64,000 bases of DNA, taken from the NCBI RefSeq assembly GCF_008253865.1, contig NZ_CP042331.1, positions 2,480,001 through 2,544,000 of the forward strand, given 5' to 3'. The notes beneath the pieces were generated by a model. It searched no databases, was not told where the DNA came from, and worked only from the letters and a program-made list of their open reading frames with translations. Origin of the DNA: Bosea sp. F3-2 (GTDB taxonomy: Bacteria; Pseudomonadota; Alphaproteobacteria; Rhizobiales; Beijerinckiaceae). The translations under genes were made by a program, and so were the position numbers. This document shows positions 25,469-34,080 of this stretch, piece by piece (the first letter of the stretch is position 1; each line of letters begins with the position of its first letter).

Positions 25469-25525
25469 CTTCTGCGATCCAACCTGATAGAAAATCGCGC
25501 TAATGCCTTTAGGCCCGGCCGGCGC

Positions 25526-26587
25526 TCAGCGCGGCGGCTCGCTCTTCACGCGCGTCAGCACCAGCGGCATGGCGAGACCGATGATGACGAAGCGCACGAG
25601 GTGGTGAGCGCCGACATAGAGCGTGTCGAGCCCCATCGCGAAGGCCAGCATCGCCATTGCTTCCAGCCCGCCCGGCGCGAAAGCGACCATGCCGCTGGCG
25701 TAGGATGTGCCGGCGAGCCAGGCCGCCGGCCAGGCGAACAGGAAGGCGACACCGATCGAGACGGCGAAGCCGCCGATCGCCAACGGGAACAGCCCCCTGA
25801 GCTCCTTGCGCGGGATATGGGCGATGCGCCCGCCCATGGTCGAGCCGAGCAGGATCTGCACGGCGATCTGGATCGGCTGCGGCAACGTGCCTTCGATCAG
25901 GCCGCTACTGTGCAGGATCGCGCTGGCGAAGGTCGCGCCGAACATCAGCGGTGCCGCGAGCCCGAGCCGGTCGAGGCCGAGGCCGAGCAGCAACCCCGCC
26001 ATCGTCACCCACAGCATGGTGCCGGGGCTGACCGAGACCGCAACCGGGATGGGCGCTCCGGCAGAAACGCCGGTCGCCTGCATGAGGCTGGGAAGACAGG
26101 CGACCAGGACGAGCAGCCGGAACAGCTGAACCACCGAGATGCGTCCGATATTGGCGCCCTTGGCCTGGGCCACGGCCAGCACGGTCGAGAGCGCGCCGGG
26201 AGCAGCGGCGAGCAGGGCATCGATCCAGGGCCAGCGTGCGATATGGCGCAGATAGGCGCCGGTCGCGAGCATGATCGCGGCAACGCCAACGAGCAGCACC
26301 GCGAGCGAGGCCGGGTAACGCGCGGCCGCGGCCAGCGCCTCAGGCGTGGCGGAAGAGCCGAGAATGGTGCCGGACAGCACCATCGTCGCGTCGAACCAGG
26401 GCCGGCGCAGCGTCGGAAGCGGGCGCAGCAGCGCCACGGCCGTGCTCAGCACCATCGAGCCCGAGAGCCAAGCGGCGGGCATGCCGAGCAAAGCGAACAA
26501 GCCCCCGCCGGCAGCTGCCAAGGCGATGACGAGCACCTCCCGCCAGAGGATCGTCAGCCGGTTCGTAGGATAGCCGAAGGGTTTCAT
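25526..26587 (-). CDS. AbrB family membrane protein (COG3180)
   Basis: A 353-residue membrane protein with about ten helices. Duplicated segments FALLGMPAAWLSGSMVLSTA and APLMFGATFASAILHSSGLIEG, and the Gly-rich FAPGGLEAMAMLAFAMGLD, are characteristic of the AbrB (YgjV/YjcB-like, Pfam AbrB transport) membrane family, which is distinct from the AbrB DNA-binding regulator. The inner repeat APGALSTVLAVAQAKGANIGRIS is also typical. The family has been linked to export of small molecules or ammonia-monooxygenase-like annotations, none well supported. It is preceded on the same strand by an aminotransferase gene 120 bases away. Substrate is unknown. Confidence 0.82.
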   Translation of the reverse strand: MKPFGYPTNRLTILWREVLVIALAAAGGGLFALLGMPAAWLSGSMVLSTAVALLRPLPTLRRPWFDATMVLSGTILGSSATPEALAAAARYPASLAVLLVGVAAIMLATGAYLRHIARWPWIDALLAAAPGALSTVLAVAQAKGANIGRISVVQLFRLLVLVACLPSLMQATGVSAGAPIPVAVSVSPGTMLWVTMAGLLLGLGLDRLGLAAPLMFGATFASAILHSSGLIEGTLPQPIQIAVQILLGSTMGGRIAHIPRKELRGLFPLAIGGFAVSIGVAFLFAWPAAWLAGTSYASGMVAFAPGGLEAMAMLAFAMGLDTLYVGAHHLVRFVIIGLAMPLVLTRVKSEPPR

Positions 26588-26707
26588 CGCGCTCCGGGCG
26601 CACCGATTGGGGCAGCGCCGGAGCGTTCATGGCGGCAGGCGCCGCACCGGTCAATCGGCGAGCGGACTGCCCCGCGCAAGGCTGCCCTGCGCTGCGGACG
26701 CGGCGGC

Positions 26708-27907
26708 TCAGATCGTCGCCAGAGCCTGCTGCAGCCGGGCGACCGCCTCGACCAGATCGGAGGATTTGCGGGCGAAGCACAGGCGCAGGCCGGTCTCACC
26801 ACCGGGACCGAAGGCCGTGCCGGGAGCGAGGCCGACATTGGCCTTGTCGACCAGTTCGAGCGCCAGCTTGCGGGAATCGTCACGGCCATCGATCGAGAAG
26901 AACTGGTAGAACGCTCCGACAGGCGCCGAAAGCGTGACGCGATTCGTCGCCTTCAGACCCTCGAAAATGATACGTCGGCCTTCCGCGGCACGCGCGATCT
27001 GCTCGGCGACAAAGCCCCCGCCCTCGTCCAGCGCTGCGACCGCACCCCGCTGCACGAAGACCGGCGAGCCGGAGGTCGAGTACTGGATCAGGTTCTCGAT
27101 GACCTGGCCGAAGGCTTCCGGTGCCTCGATCCAGCCGATGCGCCATCCGGTCATCGCCCAGTTCTTGGAGAAGGTCTGGACGAAGAGGACGCGATCCTCG
27201 GCCGTCATGATGTCGTGGAAGGAGGGCGCGCGCTCCGAGCCGTCATAGACGAAACGGCCATAGATCTCGTCGGCGATGATCCAGATGCCGTGCTTGCGCG
27301 AGAGCGCGAGCAGCGCTTCCTGCTCAGCCCGCGTCGCGGTCCAGCCGGTCGGGTTGGAGGGCGAGTTGATCAGGATGCCGCGCGTCTTCGGCGTGATCGC
27401 TGCTGCGAGCTTGTCGAGATCGAGCGTGAAACGGCCCTGCGCATAGTCCATCGGGACGCAGACCGTGCGCGCACCGGCGACCGCGACCGCCGCGCCGAAA
27501 TTGGGCCATGCCGGGGTCGGGATGATCAGCTCGTCGCCGGGACCGGCGATCATGCGGACCGCGATCTGGACCGACTGCATGCCCGAGCCGGTGACGAAGA
27601 AGCGCTCCGGCGAGAAGCTCTGGCCGTAGAGGCGCTCGTGATAGCGCGCCAGCGCCTCGCGCAACTCGGGAATGCCGCGCTGCCAGGTGTAGAAGGTCTC
27701 GCCGGCCGCGAGCGAGCGCGCCGCCGTGTCACTGATGAAGGACGGGGTGGGCAGATCGCCCTCCCCGACCCAGAGCGGGATCAGGCCCGGCCGCAGCCGG
27801 CCATAGTTCATGACCTCGACGATGCCGCTTTCCGGTGCGTTGACGGCTTCCGGGCGGAGCTCCGCGACCAGGGTGCTGCCGGGCAGAGTGGCGGTATTCA
27901 TCAGCAT
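26708..27907 (-). CDS. Pyridoxal phosphate-dependent aminotransferase, class I/II
   Basis: The 399-residue protein is a fold-type I aminotransferase. Key parts are GLIPLWVGEGDLPTPSFI near residue 40, VTGSGMQSVQIAVRM (cofactor phosphate region), NSPSNPTGW (about 185), IADEIYGRFVYDG with the PLP-contacting Asp and Tyr, the Schiff-base lysine in FVQTFSKNWAMTGWRIGW, and the C-terminal arginine in GLRLCFARKSS that binds substrate carboxylate. It transfers an amino group between an amino acid and a 2-oxo acid, perhaps aspartate or aromatic. The substrate cannot be fixed from sequence. Two in-frame ATGs (27907, 27901) are both plausible. It stands alone. Confidence 0.92.
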   Translation of the reverse strand: MLMNTATLPGSTLVAELRPEAVNAPESGIVEVMNYGRLRPGLIPLWVGEGDLPTPSFISDTAARSLAAGETFYTWQRGIPELREALARYHERLYGQSFSPERFFVTGSGMQSVQIAVRMIAGPGDELIIPTPAWPNFGAAVAVAGARTVCVPMDYAQGRFTLDLDKLAAAITPKTRGILINSPSNPTGWTATRAEQEALLALSRKHGIWIIADEIYGRFVYDGSERAPSFHDIMTAEDRVLFVQTFSKNWAMTGWRIGWIEAPEAFGQVIENLIQYSTSGSPVFVQRGAVAALDEGGGFVAEQIARAAEGRRIIFEGLKATNRVTLSAPVGAFYQFFSIDGRDDSRKLALELVDKANVGLAPGTAFGPGGETGLRLCFARKSSDLVEAVARLQQALATI

Positions 27908-28021
27908 CGACCTCGCGACATTCGATGCCCTCCTTTAGCCGATCACGGCGCCGGCTGGCATGAAATCGCGAGATCAGGTCGATCGGCGGCCGTGATGAAT
28001 CGCGGCCGCAGAGCCGGCTCG

Positions 28022-28444
28022 TCAGGCGTTCTTCTGCTGCTTGAGCAGATCGCGAATCTCGGTGAGGAGCGCGACATCGGCCGGGGGCGCAGCCGGCGGC
28101 GGCGGAGCAGCTTCAGCTCTGCGCTTAAGCTGGTTGATGCCCTTGACCACGAGGAAGAGGACGAAGGCGATGATCAGGAAGTTGATCGCCACCGTGACGA
28201 AGTTGCCGTAGGCCAGCACGGCGCCCTGTTTCTTGGCCTCCACCAGAACGGGCGCCGTAACAGCACGATTGAGGCCGAAGAAATAGTTCGAGAAATCGAC
28301 GCCGCCGAGCGCGCCGATGAACGGCATAATGATGTCCTGGACGAGAGAATCGACGATCCTGCCGAAGGACGCGCCGATGACCACACCGATGGCGAGGTCG
28401 ACGACATTGCCCTTCAGTGCGAATTCCTTGAATTCCTTCAGCAT
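28022..28444 (-). CDS. mscL: Large-conductance mechanosensitive channel MscL
   Basis: The 140-residue protein matches MscL over its length. The first membrane helix is LKGNVVDLAIGVVIGASFGRIVDSLV (residues about 9-34), with the GxxxGxA-type packing that forms the gate. The loop is DIIMPFIGALGGVDFSNYF, and the second helix GNFVTVAINFLIIAFVLFLVV (about 80-100). A C-terminal cytoplasmic bundle ends LLTEIRDLLKQQKNA. It opens when the inner membrane is stretched by hypo-osmotic shock. A 7-bp GC-rich hairpin (27986-28009) lies just after the stop and may act as a weak terminator. It is a single-gene unit. Confidence 0.97.
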   Translation of the reverse strand: MLKEFKEFALKGNVVDLAIGVVIGASFGRIVDSLVQDIIMPFIGALGGVDFSNYFFGLNRAVTAPVLVEAKKQGAVLAYGNFVTVAINFLIIAFVLFLVVKGINQLKRRAEAAPPPPAAPPADVALLTEIRDLLKQQKNA

Positions 28445-28710
28445 GCTGGCCCCCTTCTAGTCGACGACACTTCCCCGTCAGCCGGTCCCGAACGCTAGAC
28501 CAACCCGACGGAGCCGGAAAAGCCCGAATGCCGGGCAAAATCGGGGGCATCAGGGCTTTTGCGGCAAAGAGCTGGGGATGACTTGCGCCTTTGTCCTATG
28601 GCGGGCTCGGGACGCGTCCGATAAACTGTCACAAAACTCGAAGCGGAAGCTCATTTCGAAACGGTAGTTCATGGCGCCCGAACTCCGGCCTCGCTCGCGC
28701 ATCGGCGCGC

Positions 28711-28815
28711 TAGAGCATGTCCGCGCTTCTTCGAATCGCGGACATGCTCGAGGTCTTTGTTTGATCGCATTTTCTTCACGCGAACCGGTGTCCACTTCGC
28801 TCGAAAATGCTCTAG
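28711..28815. repeat. Palindromic repeat, family F (copy F1), in the 381-base gap 28445-28825
   Basis: Two sub-hairpins are joined: AGAGCATGTCCGCG with CGCGGACATGCTC (28711-28749), and the longer-range pair of GATCGCATTTTCTTC with GAAAATGCTCTAG near 28764-28815, with CGAACCGGTGTCCACTTCGC between. It ends 11 bases before the kinase start. The remainder of the gap (28445-28710) shows only a short AT-richer stretch near 28620-28670 and no gene. Confidence 0.8.
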
Positions 28816-28825
28816 GGATCGCAGC

Positions 28826-31800
28826 ATGATTCCCGCGTGGTCCGTCATTCTGGTCGCGCTGGCCTATCTGTGCGGGCTGTTCGCGGTTGCGCATATCGCC
28901 GACACCTCGGGCCGCAAGCTGATGACCGGCCGGGCGCGCACCACGATCTATGCGCTCGCGCTCGGCGTCTACTGCACCTCCTGGACCTTCTACGGCTCGG
29001 TCGGCTTCGCCAATCGCGCCGGCTTCGACTTCCTCGGCATCTATGTCGGGCCGATCCTCGTCATCGGCCTCGGCCATCGCTTCGTCGCGCGCATCGTCAG
29101 CATCGCCAAGTCGCAGAACATCACCTCGATCGCCGACTTCGTCGGTGCGCGCTACGGCAAGAGCGAGCGCGTCGCGGCGCTGGTCTGCATCGTCGCCGTC
29201 ATCGGCGCGCTGCCCTACATCGCCTTGCAGCTGAAAGCCGTCGCCAATTCGCTCTCGGTCTTCCTCACTGCGACCGGCGGGCATGCGCTGATGCCGGGCA
29301 TCCCACTGCTGAGCGACCTGCCCTTCGTCGTCGCGATCGTGCTCGCCGGTTTTGCCTGCGCCTTCGGCACGCGCCACATCGACGCCACCGAACACCAGGA
29401 CGGGCTCGTGCTCGCGATCGCGGTCGAATCGCTGATCAAGCTCGTGGCATTCCTCGTGCTCGGCTTCTTCATCGTCTACGGCCTGTTCGGCGGGCCGGGC
29501 GACCTGTTCTCCCAGGCCGCGAAGCCACCGGAGGGAATGCTGCCGATCTGGGAGCGGACGTCGAGCTGGCCGAACTTCCTGACGCTGACCCTGCTGTCGA
29601 GCTGCGCGGCTCTCCTACTGGCGCGCCAGTTTCACATGACGATCGTCGAAAACCGCGACGTCCGCGACGTGCAGCGGGCAGCCTGGATGTTCCCGCTCTA
29701 CCTCGTGCTGATCAACCTGTTCGTGCTGCCGCTGGCGGCGGCCGGCGAGATCATGATGCCCGGCAGCGGGGTCGATCGCGACATGACCGTCCTCCTGCTG
29801 CCGCTGCAGCGCGAGGCCGGGGTGATCGCGCTCTTCGTCTTCATCGGCGGCCTCTCCGCGGCGACGGCGATGGTGATCGTCGCCTCCGTCGCGCTCGCGA
29901 TCATGATCTCCAACCACCTCGTGATGCCGGTTCTGTTGCGCGTGCGTCGTGCGCTGAGCGATCCAACCCGCTCCCGCCGGCTGTTCAGCGACGGCAATGG
30001 CAGCACAGGCGGCGATCTCGGTTCGCAGGTCGTCATCATCCGCCGCCTCGGCATCTTCCTCGTGATCCTGCTCGGCTATCTCTATTACCGCGCCTCGGGC
30101 GAGGCGGCGCTGGTATCGATCGGCCTGCTCTCCTTCGCCGCGACGGCGCAGATCGCCCCGGCCTTCTTCGGCGGGCTGTTCTGGCGGCGCGGAACGGCGC
30201 TCGGCGCAGCGGCCGGGCTGACCATCGGCACACTGGTCTGGGCCTACACCCTGCTGATGCCGAGCCTCGCCCTGCCCGGCGGCTGGTGGAGCGATGTCGT
30301 CGTCGATGGTCCCTTCGGCGCGCAGATCCTCAGGCCGGAAGCCCTGTTCGGGCTCGACTGGCCGGCGCTGCCGCATGGCGTGTTCTGGAGCCTCGGCCTC
30401 AACATCCTCGCCTATGTCGGCTTCTCCTTGCTCAGGCCCGCCAACGCGATGGAGCGGCTGCAGGCCAACGCCTTCGTCGAATCGCAGCCCACGACCATGG
30501 CCCAGTCCTTCTCGCTCTGGCGGACCAGCGTCACCGAAGGCGAGCTGCAGGCAACCATCGCGCGCTATCTCGGCCATGAACGCACCGAGCGAGCCTTTGA
30601 CGGTTTCAACTCCAGCCGCGGCGAAGCGTCGGATCCGAACCGCCACGCCGATATCCATCTGCTGCGCTTCGGCGAGCATCTGCTCTCCTCGGCGATCGGC
30701 GCGGCCTCGTCGCGGCTCGTGCTCTCGCTGCTGCTGAAGCGGCGCAACCTCTCGACCGAGGCGGCCTTCAAGCTGCTCGACGACGCCTCCGCCGCGCTCC
30801 AGTACAACCGCGACATCCTTCAGCACGGCCTCGACCATGCCGGACAGGGCATCACAGTGCTCGACCGGGACCTGCGCATCGTCGCCTGGAACCAGGCCTT
30901 TGTGGCACTGTATGACCTGCCGCCCTCATTGGTGCGCTTCGGCACCGGGCTTGACGAGATCGTGCGCTTCAACGCCGCCCGCGGCGCCTATGGCGACGGC
31001 GCGCAGGATGAGCTGATGGCGGCGCGGCTGGAGAGCTTCGTCAAGGACCGCGAGCCGGTGCGCCTCAAGCTCTATCCTTCCAAGAAGGTGATCGAGGTCC
31101 GTACCAATGCGCTGCCGGATGGCGGCTTCGTCACGACCTATACCGACATCACCGAGACTGTCGCCGGCGAAGAAGAGCTCGAACGCGCCAATGAGAGCCT
31201 CGAGAAGCGCGTCGCCGAGCGCACCGAGGAGCTGCTGCACGTCAATGCCGAGCTGCAGCGCGCCAAAGCGGAGGCCGAAGCCGCCAACGCCTCGAAGACA
31301 CGCTTCCTCGCCGCCGCCAGCCACGACATCCTGCAGCCACTCAACGCGGCGCGGCTCTATGCGACCTCGCTGGTCGAGCGCGACCGCTCCGCCGGGGAGC
31401 CCGATCTCGCCGAGAATATCGACGCCTCACTCGACGCGGTCGAGGAGATCCTGACGGCGCTGCTCGAAATCTCGCGGCTCGACGGCGGCGCGCTCAAGCC
31501 CGAGCTCTCCTCCTTCCGGCTCGACGAGCTGATGCGCCAGCTCCAGCGCGAGTTCGAGCCGAGCGCCCATGAAAAAGGTCTCAAGCTCGTCTTCATGCCG
31601 ACCAGCCTGACGCTGCGCTCGGACCGGCGCCTGCTGCGCCGGCTGCTGCAGAACCTGATCTCGAACGCGATCAAATACACGCCGGGCGGCAAGGTGATGA
31701 TCGGCTGCCGCCGCCGGGGCAATCAGGTCGCGGTCGAGGTGATCGACACCGGGCTCGGCATCCCGCAGAGCAAGCAGAAGACCGTGTTCCGCGAGTTTCA

Positions 31801-32389
31801 GCGACTCGACCAGGGCGCCAAGGTGGCGCGAGGTCTCGGCCTGGGGCTTTCGATCGTGCAGCGCATCGCGCGCGCCCTCGATCATGGGCTGACGCTCGAT
31901 TCGGCGCCCGGACGCGGCACCCGATTCTCGGTGCTGGTACCGCGCGCCGCGCCACTGCCGGCGATGGCGACGGGGACCGCACCGCGGCAGGCGCCGGCCG
32001 GGCAGCTCGCCGGAATGCGGCTGCTGGTGATCGACAACGAGCCCGCCATTCTCGACGGCATGAAGCGGCTGCTCGAAGGCTGGGGCTGTCAGGTCCGGAC
32101 AGCGCCGAGCCTGGAGGAAGCCCTGCCGCATGTCGGCGGCAAGGGCGAGGCCGATGTGCTGATCGCCGACTATCATCTCGACCACGGCAACGGGCTCACC
32201 GCGATCAGCGCCCTGCGTGCACGGGCACGGACGCCGATGCCCGCGATCCTGCTCACCGCCGACCGGACGCCGCATGTCCGCGAAGCCGCGAACGCGCTCG
32301 ACGTCCACCTGCTCAACAAGCCGTTGAAGCCTGCGGCGCTGCGCGCGCTGCTGGCGCAGTGGCGCGCGACCCGGCTCGCCGCGGAATAG
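28826..32389 (+). CDS. Hybrid sensor histidine kinase with sodium:solute symporter-like membrane domain
   Basis: This 1187-residue protein joins a transporter-like domain to a complete two-component kinase. Residues about 1-520 hold around 13 membrane helices related to sodium:solute symporters (YALALGVYCTSWTFYGSVGF, ITSIADFVGARYGKSE, ALPYIALQLKAVANS). A PAS domain follows (about 655-765; LDRDLRIVAWNQAF), then a coiled coil (EELERANESLEKRVAERTEE). The HisKA site is His833 in AAASHDILQPLNAARLY, the ATPase N-box is near 943-951 (NLISNAIKY) with GLGIPQSK and RGLGLGLSIV, and a receiver domain (about 1010-1130) has phospho-acceptor Asp1115 in LIADYHLDHG. The layout is like CbrA-type and related NahK-like hybrid kinases. 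No partner regulator or Hpt gene is nearby. The ligand may be a solute sensed or moved by the membrane part. Confidence 0.94.
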   Translation: MIPAWSVILVALAYLCGLFAVAHIADTSGRKLMTGRARTTIYALALGVYCTSWTFYGSVGFANRAGFDFLGIYVGPILVIGLGHRFVARIVSIAKSQNITSIADFVGARYGKSERVAALVCIVAVIGALPYIALQLKAVANSLSVFLTATGGHALMPGIPLLSDLPFVVAIVLAGFACAFGTRHIDATEHQDGLVLAIAVESLIKLVAFLVLGFFIVYGLFGGPGDLFSQAAKPPEGMLPIWERTSSWPNFLTLTLLSSCAALLLARQFHMTIVENRDVRDVQRAAWMFPLYLVLINLFVLPLAAAGEIMMPGSGVDRDMTVLLLPLQREAGVIALFVFIGGLSAATAMVIVASVALAIMISNHLVMPVLLRVRRALSDPTRSRRLFSDGNGSTGGDLGSQVVIIRRLGIFLVILLGYLYYRASGEAALVSIGLLSFAATAQIAPAFFGGLFWRRGTALGAAAGLTIGTLVWAYTLLMPSLALPGGWWSDVVVDGPFGAQILRPEALFGLDWPALPHGVFWSLGLNILAYVGFSLLRPANAMERLQANAFVESQPTTMAQSFSLWRTSVTEGELQATIARYLGHERTERAFDGFNSSRGEASDPNRHADIHLLRFGEHLLSSAIGAASSRLVLSLLLKRRNLSTEAAFKLLDDASAALQYNRDILQHGLDHAGQGITVLDRDLRIVAWNQAFVALYDLPPSLVRFGTGLDEIVRFNAARGAYGDGAQDELMAARLESFVKDREPVRLKLYPSKKVIEVRTNALPDGGFVTTYTDITETVAGEEELERANESLEKRVAERTEELLHVNAELQRAKAEAEAANASKTRFLAAASHDILQPLNAARLYATSLVERDRSAGEPDLAENIDASLDAVEEILTALLEISRLDGGALKPELSSFRLDELMRQLQREFEPSAHEKGLKLVFMPTSLTLRSDRRLLRRLLQNLISNAIKYTPGGKVMIGCRRRGNQVAVEVIDTGLGIPQSKQKTVFREFQRLDQGAKVARGLGLGLSIVQRIARALDHGLTLDSAPGRGTRFSVLVPRAAPLPAMATGTAPRQAPAGQLAGMRLLVIDNEPAILDGMKRLLEGWGCQVRTAPSLEEALPHVGGKGEADVLIADYHLDHGNGLTAISALRARARTPMPAILLTADRTPHVREAANALDVHLLNKPLKPAALRALLAQWRATRLAAE

Positions 32390-32420
32390 GGCATCCTCTC
32401 CTTATGCCCAAGACCATGAC

Positions 32421-32510
32421 CGTCATCCCGGGCTTGCCCCGGGATCCATCGTAGAGCTGCGCGCCCTACAATGGATCCCGGAGTTCCGCTTCGCTCCATC
32501 CGGGATGACG
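32421..32510. repeat. Palindromic repeat, family A (copy A4)
   Basis: CGTCATCCCGGGCTTGCCCC and CTCCATCCGGGATGACG form the ends, and GGGATCCATCGTAG pairs with CTACAATGGATCCC apart from one base. It separates the convergent kinase and thioesterase genes. Confidence 0.85.
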
Positions 32511-32517
32511 GGGGAGT

Positions 32518-33099
32518 TCAGCGGGCCGAGTATCCTGTGCCTCCCTCACCGACTGTCGCCTGGCGCATGGCCTCCTCGGAGGCGAGGAAAGCTGCCACTT
32601 CCGGGCTCGGCTCTGAGCTTTCCACGCCAATACCGATCTCGCCGAGCAGGCGGGTGACCGGCACATAGGCCCGCGCACCCTTGTCGTAGAGCGCCGCCCG
32701 GACCAGCGCGACCGCCGCAACAATCTCGCCACCGTCGCGACCGCGCATCAGCATGCGGTGCTGCATCACCAGCCAGTTCTCGCTCCAGCACAGAATCTTC
32801 GTCTCCACCCGAAAGGGGCGGAACAGGCGCATCTCGCGGCGGAAGCGGATGGTGCCGGCATTGACCACAGGCAGCCAGCGATGACGCAACACCGCCCGCC
32901 ACAGACCGCTGCGCAGCATCAGATCAAGCCGGCCGAGATCCATCAGCGCCCAGTAGCGACCATTGTTCATGTGCAGGCTGGTGTCGAGATCATGGAACCA
33001 GACCCGGAAGGGCAGCAAGGAAGCCTCCCCCGGCAGGTCGAGCCTCGGCCGGAAGCGCGTCGTCAGCAGGAGCCAGATCAGCCGGAACCAGAGATTCAT
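32518..33099 (-). CDS. Acyl-CoA thioesterase-like hotdog protein (4HBT/THEM6-like)
   Basis: From the ATG at 33099 the protein has 193 residues. It opens with a hydrophobic MNLWFRLIWLLLTTRFRP, followed by a hotdog domain containing FRVWFHDLDTSLHMNNGRYWALMDLGRLDLML. The DLDxxxHMNNxxY motif is that of the 4-hydroxybenzoyl-CoA thioesterase group, with Asp as the likely catalytic residue. Later parts are FRPFRVETKILCWSENWLVMQHR and a polar C terminus. The N-terminal hydrophobic stretch suggests membrane association. An ATG at 33141 and the open frame to 33204 are alternatives but extend into poorly conserved sequence and a repeat. Substrate is unknown. Confidence 0.85.
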   Translation of the reverse strand: MNLWFRLIWLLLTTRFRPRLDLPGEASLLPFRVWFHDLDTSLHMNNGRYWALMDLGRLDLMLRSGLWRAVLRHRWLPVVNAGTIRFRREMRLFRPFRVETKILCWSENWLVMQHRMLMRGRDGGEIVAAVALVRAALYDKGARAYVPVTRLLGEIGIGVESSEPSPEVAAFLASEEAMRQATVGEGGTGYSAR

Positions 33100-33171
33100 G
33101 GGGAGCTTCGCCAAAGCGGGTCGATGGGTCGCGGCTTCCATGTCATGGAGACGTCGGCACTGTCGATCATG

Positions 33172-33280
33172 CTCGATCGCCACGCGTCCTATCGGACGCG
33201 ACAACGGTGATCTATCTATTTGTTATCGCATCTGATTTTTCCGAAAAGTGGATTCCACTTTTTTAGTCCGATGCTATAGC
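33172..33280. repeat. Long direct repeat, left copy (family F, F3)
   Basis: This 109-base unit begins CTCGATCGCCACGCGTCC, with the hairpin CGCGTCCTATCGGACGCG, then TTGTTATCGCATCTGATTTT, the arms GAAAAGTGGATTCCACTTTT and TCCGATGCTATAGC. It recurs with about 90% identity at 33828-33935 in the same orientation, flanking the phosphatase gene. Confidence 0.9.
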
Positions 33281-33323
33281 GTCTGCCCCACCGGTTTCGC
33301 GCCGAGACATCCGGAGCCGTCCC

Positions 33324-33866
33324 TTGTCGAGCCTTCACGTTTCCCCGCTGTCGAGGTTGAGCGAGACGGTCGCAGCCGTCCGCGCCCGCCATCTCGTGAC
33401 GCTGATCAATGTCGGCACGCTCGTCGAGCGACCGGCCGGCATCGATGCAAATCGCCACCTCTTCCTCGGCATGTCGGATATCAGCACGCCGCTGGAAGGC
33501 CATGTGCTGGCCGGGCAAGACCATATCGAGCGGCTCATCGCCTTCCTGCGCGACTGGGACCGAGAGGCGCCCATGGTGATTCATTGCTGGGCCGGCATCA
33601 GCCGCTCGACGGCCGCCGCCTATATCGCCGCCTGCGCGCTCAACCCCGATCGCGACGAGGAGGAGGCCGCTGACGCGCTAAGGATCGCCGCTCCTTCGGC
33701 AACGCCCAATGCCCGGCTCGTCGCCCTTGCGGACACCGCGCTTGGCCGCCGTGGCCGGATGATCCGCGCGATCGGACGAATCGGCCGCGGCACTGACGCC
33801 TTCGAGGGCACGCCTTTCGCCATGCCTCTAGATCGCCGCGCGTCCTATCGGACGCGGCAACGGTGA
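33324..33866 (+). CDS. Tyrosine/dual-specificity phosphatase family protein
   Basis: The 180-residue protein carries the PTP signature loop HCWAGISRSTAAAYIAAC around residue 87, matching HCxxGxxRS, in which the Cys is the nucleophile and the Arg binds phosphate. The rest fits a small single-domain cytoplasmic phosphatase: SLHVSPLSRLSETVAAVRARHLVTLINVGT at the start. The substrate could be protein phosphotyrosine or a small molecule. The start is a TTG at 33324, after GGAGCC. The last 13 residues (LDRRASYRTRQR and stop) are encoded by the left end of the downstream repeat, so the gene's stop codon has been supplied by the repeat. The gene is bracketed by the two direct repeats. Confidence 0.83.
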   Translation: MSSLHVSPLSRLSETVAAVRARHLVTLINVGTLVERPAGIDANRHLFLGMSDISTPLEGHVLAGQDHIERLIAFLRDWDREAPMVIHCWAGISRSTAAAYIAACALNPDRDEEEAADALRIAAPSATPNARLVALADTALGRRGRMIRAIGRIGRGTDAFEGTPFAMPLDRRASYRTRQR

Positions 33867-33935
33867 TCTATGTAATTGTTATCGCATCGGATTTTTCCGA
33901 AAAGTGGATTCCACTTTTCGGTCCGATGCTATAGC
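33828..33935. repeat. Long direct repeat, right copy (family F, F4)
   Basis: It matches the copy at 33172-33280 from CTAGATCGCC through GTCCTATCGGACGCG, TCGCATCGGATTTTTCC and CCACTTTTCGGTCCGATGC. Its first 39 bases form the 3' end of the phosphatase gene. Only the right copy has the perfect GCATCGGA / TCCGATGC outer pairing. Confidence 0.9.
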
Positions 33936-34080
33936 CTGAATCGGCCGGCGTAACCGCGCATATTCCTGCAACGTCGGGGCAAGAAGCTGCGGATGTCAGC
34001 GCTTCTACCCGAGATCAACGCAGAAGATTGCTTGCATCGGACGAAATTTGCGACGATGCATCGCGCGGGAGGTTTCTGCT

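Noticed and set aside
25601..28498. 965-codon frame antisense to the AbrB, aminotransferase and mscL genes
   Set aside because: It crosses three genes with recognised products and is a GC shadow; its translation is rich in Arg/Glu/Asp/Gln without a domain.
28757..28825. Upstream extension of the kinase frame
   Set aside because: These 23 codons lie in a family F repeat; the membrane domain begins at the ATG at 28826.
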